A stretch of 64,000 nucleotides of DNA from Dimorphilus gyrociliatus. Taxonomy: Eukaryota > Annelida > Polychaeta > Dinophilidae. The position numbers were made by a program, and so were the translations under genes. The notes below the pieces were generated by a model. It had not been told where the DNA came from. It saw nothing but the letters and a program-made list of their open reading frames with translations, and made no database searches. Location of the stretch: positions 434,001 through 498,000 of the forward strand of contig CAJFCJ010000008.1 in assembly GCA_904063045.1 (NCBI GenBank), read 5' to 3'. Every line of letters starts with the position of its first letter. The stretch's first letter is position 1. Below are positions 58,635 through 64,000 of this stretch, piece after piece.

Positions 58635-61600
58635 ATGCCAGTTGGAGACTCAAGAAAAGATTTTATTCTAACAACGTCCTCTAATCATTTTGGACTATCT
58701 GCAAATGACAAAAGTCTTATCGGGGCCGATACTGCAAAGCCTTTAAATAGATTTTTAGACGACTCAAACGTAGAAGTATTAAGTGCTCTTTACGATGGGG
58801 GTTCTATTCAATTTAATAATAAGGTATAAATACCCAAAATAATTTTCTATTGCAAAAAAAATGTTCTATTTTTGATCGGATTTAGATTGAATTTGGAGAC
58901 AATACCGGAAATAAAACTCTGGTTTTCTGCAAAACTCGTCCAGAGGCCATAACTCCAGATAATATGTCCACAATAATTCTTATTTCATCAATGCTGGACA
59001 CACCAATAGCGTCTCTATTTCACACGATAAAGTCAGAATTTAATCCAGTATTGCTTGAGGATAATAAGTGGAGTGATTCACTTCCTCCAAAACTTAAATC
59101 CCTACTAACTGATCTAGAAGCTGCTCTAAGTAGTCTGGTAATTGGAGGTAGACAGGGAAGACAAGAGACATTAGGAGGTAAATTATTGTCTAACATACAA
59201 AATAAAATCTTTAAACTTAAATCTTTCATTGATTACATAATTTAATTCTTAATTATGTCAACTGTACTCTATTTTCATTTTCAATTTGTGGTTGAATAAT
59301 ACACTTACAGATAATAAGGATTGACAATCGAAGTCGTAAGAGGTTTTTGATTAAACTCTTAGCTTAAAGCTTTATATTTTAACAAAATTCACAAGGCTAT
59401 AGTATAAAAAATATTTTACCATATTTTATTCATCTTTGGCCCATCTAACATGATAATATTACATTACAAATTATTACTGTTATCTAATATCTTTACTTTT
59501 TAATAGGAATTCTTTCTCCTTCTGATGAACTTCAATACTGGCGTGATCAGGCTTCTAAGGGAGGATCAAGAAGGGATGCCGCGGAAACAGTTATTGAAAA
59601 TTTGGCACCGATGGCTAAAGAATTTTCCGCAATTGATATGATGAAACTATCCGATATTCCAGATGTAATAGACGAAATGCAAGACTATCTTGATGAATTA
59701 TGGAAACAATCAGACTCGGAAACGTACTCTGAGGAGAGGATGCGTCATCTATTAGATGTAAGTGCTGGACTGCTTGGACGAAGTATTCAGAAGAAAATTT
59801 CAAAAGAAGAGTTATGGAGTAGTCCGTTTTCCACTATAAAAGACCAATTAAAATCAGGTCAGGCTGTTTGTGAACGGTGGGCACAAACTTGCCACATGTT
59901 AACAACGCAATTTTGGAAAAGATACTCACCTCATCCATGGAAGGGAGAAAAATTTGTACCAGATAATTTACTCAAGTTGAAAGGACGATTGGATGAAATT
60001 CTAGCAGTTCGTGCAACGTATGAACAAATGTGCAAACTCCTACCTAATCAGGAGCAACAAGAACTAAAACTATCCGAAAGCTTTGCGCCATTCTCTGGAT
60101 TAAATCCAGTTCATTATAACCCGTATACAGAACCTTTATGGAAATCCGCTGTTGCTCAGTATGAGAGATTAACAAGTCTGGCAGAAAGTAGAGTGGCTCA
60201 AAAGCTTCGCAATCATTTCAAATCGATTGATGGAAACCCTATACAATTACTAAGAGAGTTTCAAAGATATAAAGATTTAGTAAAGAGGGATAGTATTATG
60301 AAAGAATTAACGGGAGAAAGGGAGAATTTATTAGGTCAACTAAATGTCTTCATTAAACATTGCCGAGACGAATATCAGCAAATATCGACGGGAACGGGAT
60401 CCACTCGGCTACCAACTGGTAAAAATCTACCCGAAATTGTAAATAAAATTGTTTGGGCAAGACAGTTGCAATCAAGAGTAAGCATATTATTTACATTTAA
60501 AGAAAATCTTCATTGTTTATGATAAATTATATACCTTTCATTCAATTTTAGGTCGAAGATATGAAAAGAATAACTACGGAAATCCTTGGAGATTTAGCAA
60601 GATATAAAGATTTACAATCAGATGCTGATAATTTAATCGGTGAACTAACTAACTGGCAAAAGGATCAATTCGACGAATGGTCCAGAGAGATTCAAGAGCA
60701 AATTGACGAAAATGAGAAAAATATTTGCTTAGAAACTAGCGGCAAACTTATGGAACTAGATCATCGAAGTGGAAAATTGTTTATTAACTATGGAGAGAGA
60801 TTAGTAACACTTATAAGAGAAGTTTCAACCCTTACATCATTAGGTTTCTCAATTCCAAAGAAAATTTTAAGAGTAGCTGAAACTGGAAAGAAATTTTATA
60901 AATATGGAAATATTCTTAAACAAGTCGCTAACTTTTACAATACAATTGATCAGCAAATGCTTTCCTCACAAAAAGCAATGATGTTAGAATCTGCTGTGGC
61001 CTTTGAAAGAATTATTAAAAATCCAAAAACTAGTAAGATCTAATATACTAATACACGAGTAAGAAACCTATTAAATTGCATATTCTTTCTATTAAATAGC
61101 TAACAAAGCAAAAGGCAATACAGGTGTTCAAGTAACTTGGGATAATCCTGAACAATTAGAAGAATATATAAAAAGTCTTCAAGGAGCATCAGGTAAACTG
61201 CAGACAGAGAATCGGAGACTGAGAAAATGCCACTACACTATTGCTGATAAATGTAGCGATCTCATGGGAATTGATCTACTAAAATATCCTCAAAAGTGGA
61301 AGGATTATTTGATGGAAATAAGACATATAATGGCCAATTTAACTTCCCAAGGCTTTGCGTCTGAGAATATGAGACCCTGGAAAGCTCATTGGGATAGACA
61401 ATTATATAAAGCTCTTGAACATCAATATCAAATGGGAGTTGAATCTTTAAATGAAAGTCTACCAGAGATAAACGTCGAATTGACATTCAAGCAACAAAAA
61501 CTGCAATTTAAACCACCTTACGAAGAGATCCAAGCTAAATATTTTAGAGAAATGAAAAAATTTCTCAGCATACCTAATCACTTTAAAGGCGTTAGTGAAC

Positions 61601-64000
61601 CACCATCATCAGTATTTTCTGCAATTATAGACAGGAATGCAAGCGCTTTTATAGGATGTTATATAAAAGCAGCGGATTTATTTCAAAGATTGTCAAAAGT
61701 TCAAAATGAATTTTCTGACTGGGTTGTTCTTGGTTATATTCCAGATATGGATGATTTTGTTGATAAAGAATTACACAATATAGGCGATTGGGAACGAGAA
61801 CTAAAAGCTCTCAAAGTTAGAGGACGAAACGCGGAAAAGTTAAAAACGTAAGTTTTTAACAGTTTATGATAATTAATAATCATTAACTATCGTATTTTCC
61901 TTTTAAATAGCGAATATAAAGTTGACTGCGTCCGTGTATCAACAGTTCCTGTTAAAATGGTTATTGAAGAGCATATTACGAGACTTTTCGATGCTTTATT
62001 AATGTCTTTAAGACGTTCTATAAGTAAAGAAATCGAGAGTATTGATAATTTCTTAAGTGAGGCAATTGATACATTATCGGTGAGGCCTCAAACGGTAGAG
62101 GAAATTGGTGAAGCTAACTCCAAACAGACTATTTTCAAACAAAAAAAGAGAGAGGTAATATCTATAATTTGCTATTATGTTTTTTTTTCTTATATGGACT
62201 TTTACTTTATTAGATTCGACCTCAATTCGAAGAGATCGAATCGAAAAATAAGCTATTAAAATCAGTAGCAGGAGGTGGAGTTGAATCAGTATCACAATTA
62301 AATACAAAATACGATAAATTTCAATTAATGATGGATTCATTCCAAATGATGATAAGCGAACAAGTTGAAATGATGAGAAAGAATACAGAATCTAGAATAA
62401 GCGAATACGAACAAAAATTAGAGAAATTTAATGCCAGATGGAGTCACGTCAGAAATCAAGCTAGAGATTCAATGGATGCTGACGTATCTAAATGGGGTGA
62501 AATTGTTTCTACGATTAAAGAACGAAATGAAGAGTTTCTTGAATTAGAAAAAGAAAAAGAGCAATTATGGTATAAATTCTAAATAATTACTATTTATCTT
62601 AATTTTAAAGTTTAATGTTTCCTGTTATTTTGTTTAGTACTGATTGCGCACATTTTGAATTGCCGACACCGGAATTTCCACTAGCTGAAGAATTAAAAAA
62701 TGAAATTCAAAGATTTGGAAATATGTTTGGACGTTTCGAAGAATTTAATAAAGGATTAGATGAGCTAAGAAAGGAGGATTGGATATCATTTAGAACTCAT
62801 TATTATAAATTTGAAGAATATCTTGTTCATTGGTATGAACAGATTAAAAATGAAGAAACTACAACAATGACAGTAAGACTACAACAGGAAATAGATAAAT
62901 ATAAGGTAAACTATAACAATGTCTATTAAAATAAAGATAAACGGTACTGTGCTTTCAGAATGTATTACCAGTTTTAAAATGGGTTAGAGGAGATCCATTG
63001 TCCACTGATCACTGGCTGGAATTGTTTAGAATGCTTCAACTTCCTAAGGGTACGACTCTTGAGAAGCTAACTTTTAGCGATGTTCTCAAATCTGCTGATC
63101 ATATTATTAAACGCGCCGATGATATTAAGGAACTAAATCTTAGGGCTCAAGGAGAAGTGACAATCAGAGAAGCCCTAAGAGAATTAGATTTATGGGGAGC
63201 AGGAGCTGTTTTCACACTAACCGGCTATGAAGATTCTCACAAACATAAGATTAATTTAATCAAAGATTGGAAGGATTTAATGAATCAAATTGGAGATAAT
63301 CAGTGTCTATTACAATCTCTTAAAGATTCACCTTATTATAAAGCTTTTGAAGATAAGGCATCAACATGGGAGCAAAAATTAGCATCGTTGGATGAATATT
63401 TGCATAATTTGAATCAAATTCAAAGGAAATGGATCTATTTAGAACCTATTTTTGGCAGAGGTGCCCTACCGAAAGATCAAGGCAGATTCAAGGCTGTAGA
63501 CAATGACTTTAGGTGCGTATGGTTTTAAAACAAATAGATAATCCCAATGCTCAAACCATTCTCTTTTGAAGGGGTATCATGTTGGACGTAAATCGAGATA
63601 ATAGGGTAGTGTCTTTAAACGATAAACCCGGTTTAGGGCCCCGACTTACCCAAATGCTCGATCAACTACAAAGATGTCAGAAGGCATTAAATGAATTCTT
63701 GGAAGAGAAGAGATCAGCCTTCCCCAGATTCTACTTCATCGGTGATGATGACTTATTGGAAATATTAGGTCAATCAACAAATCCCGTTGTCATTCAAACT
63801 CATTTGAAGAAATTGTTTGCCGGTATTCACTCCGTTCAATTTGATGAAAAGAATGAGAATATTCTTGCAATGAAATCACTTGATGGCGAAATTGTTCCTT
63901 TAAACAACCAAGTTAAAATCACATCTAAAGTAGAGGTAACATTTGAACTAGATTTTCAAGTTAACATTTAATATATTTTATACTATCTCCTAAAATAGGA
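58635..64000 (+). CDS. DYNC2H1: Cytoplasmic dynein 2 heavy chain, N-terminal part (10 exons, continues past the window)
   Basis: Motor of retrograde intraflagellar transport in cilia; this window covers only the N-terminal tail and the beginning of the linker. Exons: 58635-58823, 58886-59177, 59507-60477, 60552-61032, 61100-61847, 61911-62154, 62214-62569, 62638-62905, 62959-63512 and 63572-63935, all in phase; the next exon lies beyond 64000. Matches to human DYNC2H1 run from the start (DFILTTSSNHFGL, IEFGDNTGNKTLVF, FCKTRPEAIT) through GLNPVHYNPYTEPLWKSAV and DWISFRTHYYKFEEYL to SAFPRFYFIGDDDLLEILGQ, a highly conserved dynein stretch. The N-terminus is IFT-type, not axonemal. The AAA ring and P-loops are outside the window. 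Confidence 0.96.

Noticed and set aside
1-64000. Transposons, CRISPR arrays, rRNA or tRNA genes
   Set aside because: No transposase or reverse transcriptase frames, no spaced repeats and no RNA-gene folds were recognised; only microsatellites and AT palindromes.

Overview
This is animal nuclear DNA. It is AT-rich (roughly two thirds A+T by eye) and fairly compact, with mostly short GT-AG introns of about 50-150 bp, genes on both strands, many microsatellites, and no sign of bacterial organisation. The gene content is metazoan: a Notch-pathway hey pair, MED12, DYNC2H1, NFX1, FHL, PRELID1, MIC60, mTERF and CCDC142. A divergent TALE homeobox gene and an FMRFamide-receptor-like GPCR would suit a small-genome spiralian such as a meiofaunal annelid, but that placement is inference. 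I checked most gene models exon by exon for splice sites and reading phase; where I did not, the entry says so.

Left part (0.8-11.7 kb). A ten-exon unconventional myosin (+) carries a Smad-type MH2 domain after its motor and single IQ motif. Two hey-family bHLH-Orange genes then lie tail to tail (7470-9014 + and 9990-11644 -) with nearly identical intron phases. The second has a tiny multi-exon 5' half that is easily missed. CSL/Su(H)-like sites, CACGTG boxes and a CArG box lie around the pair. A large gene-free but partly GC-rich block (11.7-16.4 kb) follows.

Middle part (16.4-41.1 kb). A luciferase/4CL-like acyl-CoA synthetase (+) ends in a possible peroxisomal signal and has one apparent GA-AG intron. 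Next come a peptide GPCR (-), an mTERF gene (-), a gene desert with one promoter-like island (23.7-27.5 kb), CCDC142 (-), PRELID1 (-) with a perfect NRF-1-type palindrome upstream, NFX1 (-), a TMEM26-like membrane protein (+), and an intronless FHL-type LIM protein (-) whose last LIM domain is cut short.

Right part (41.9-64 kb). Mitochondrial-type PEPCK (-) and MIC60 (+) share a 163-bp divergent promoter containing TCACGTGA. MIC60 hosts two nested genes: the TALE homeobox gene antisense in intron 2, and an intronless BIR-domain gene on the same strand in intron 10. MED12 (-) and DYNC2H1 (+, running off the window) are head to head across about 420 bp. The strongest leads are the myosin-MH2 fusion, the nested homeobox gene, the inverted hey pair and the GA-AG intron.
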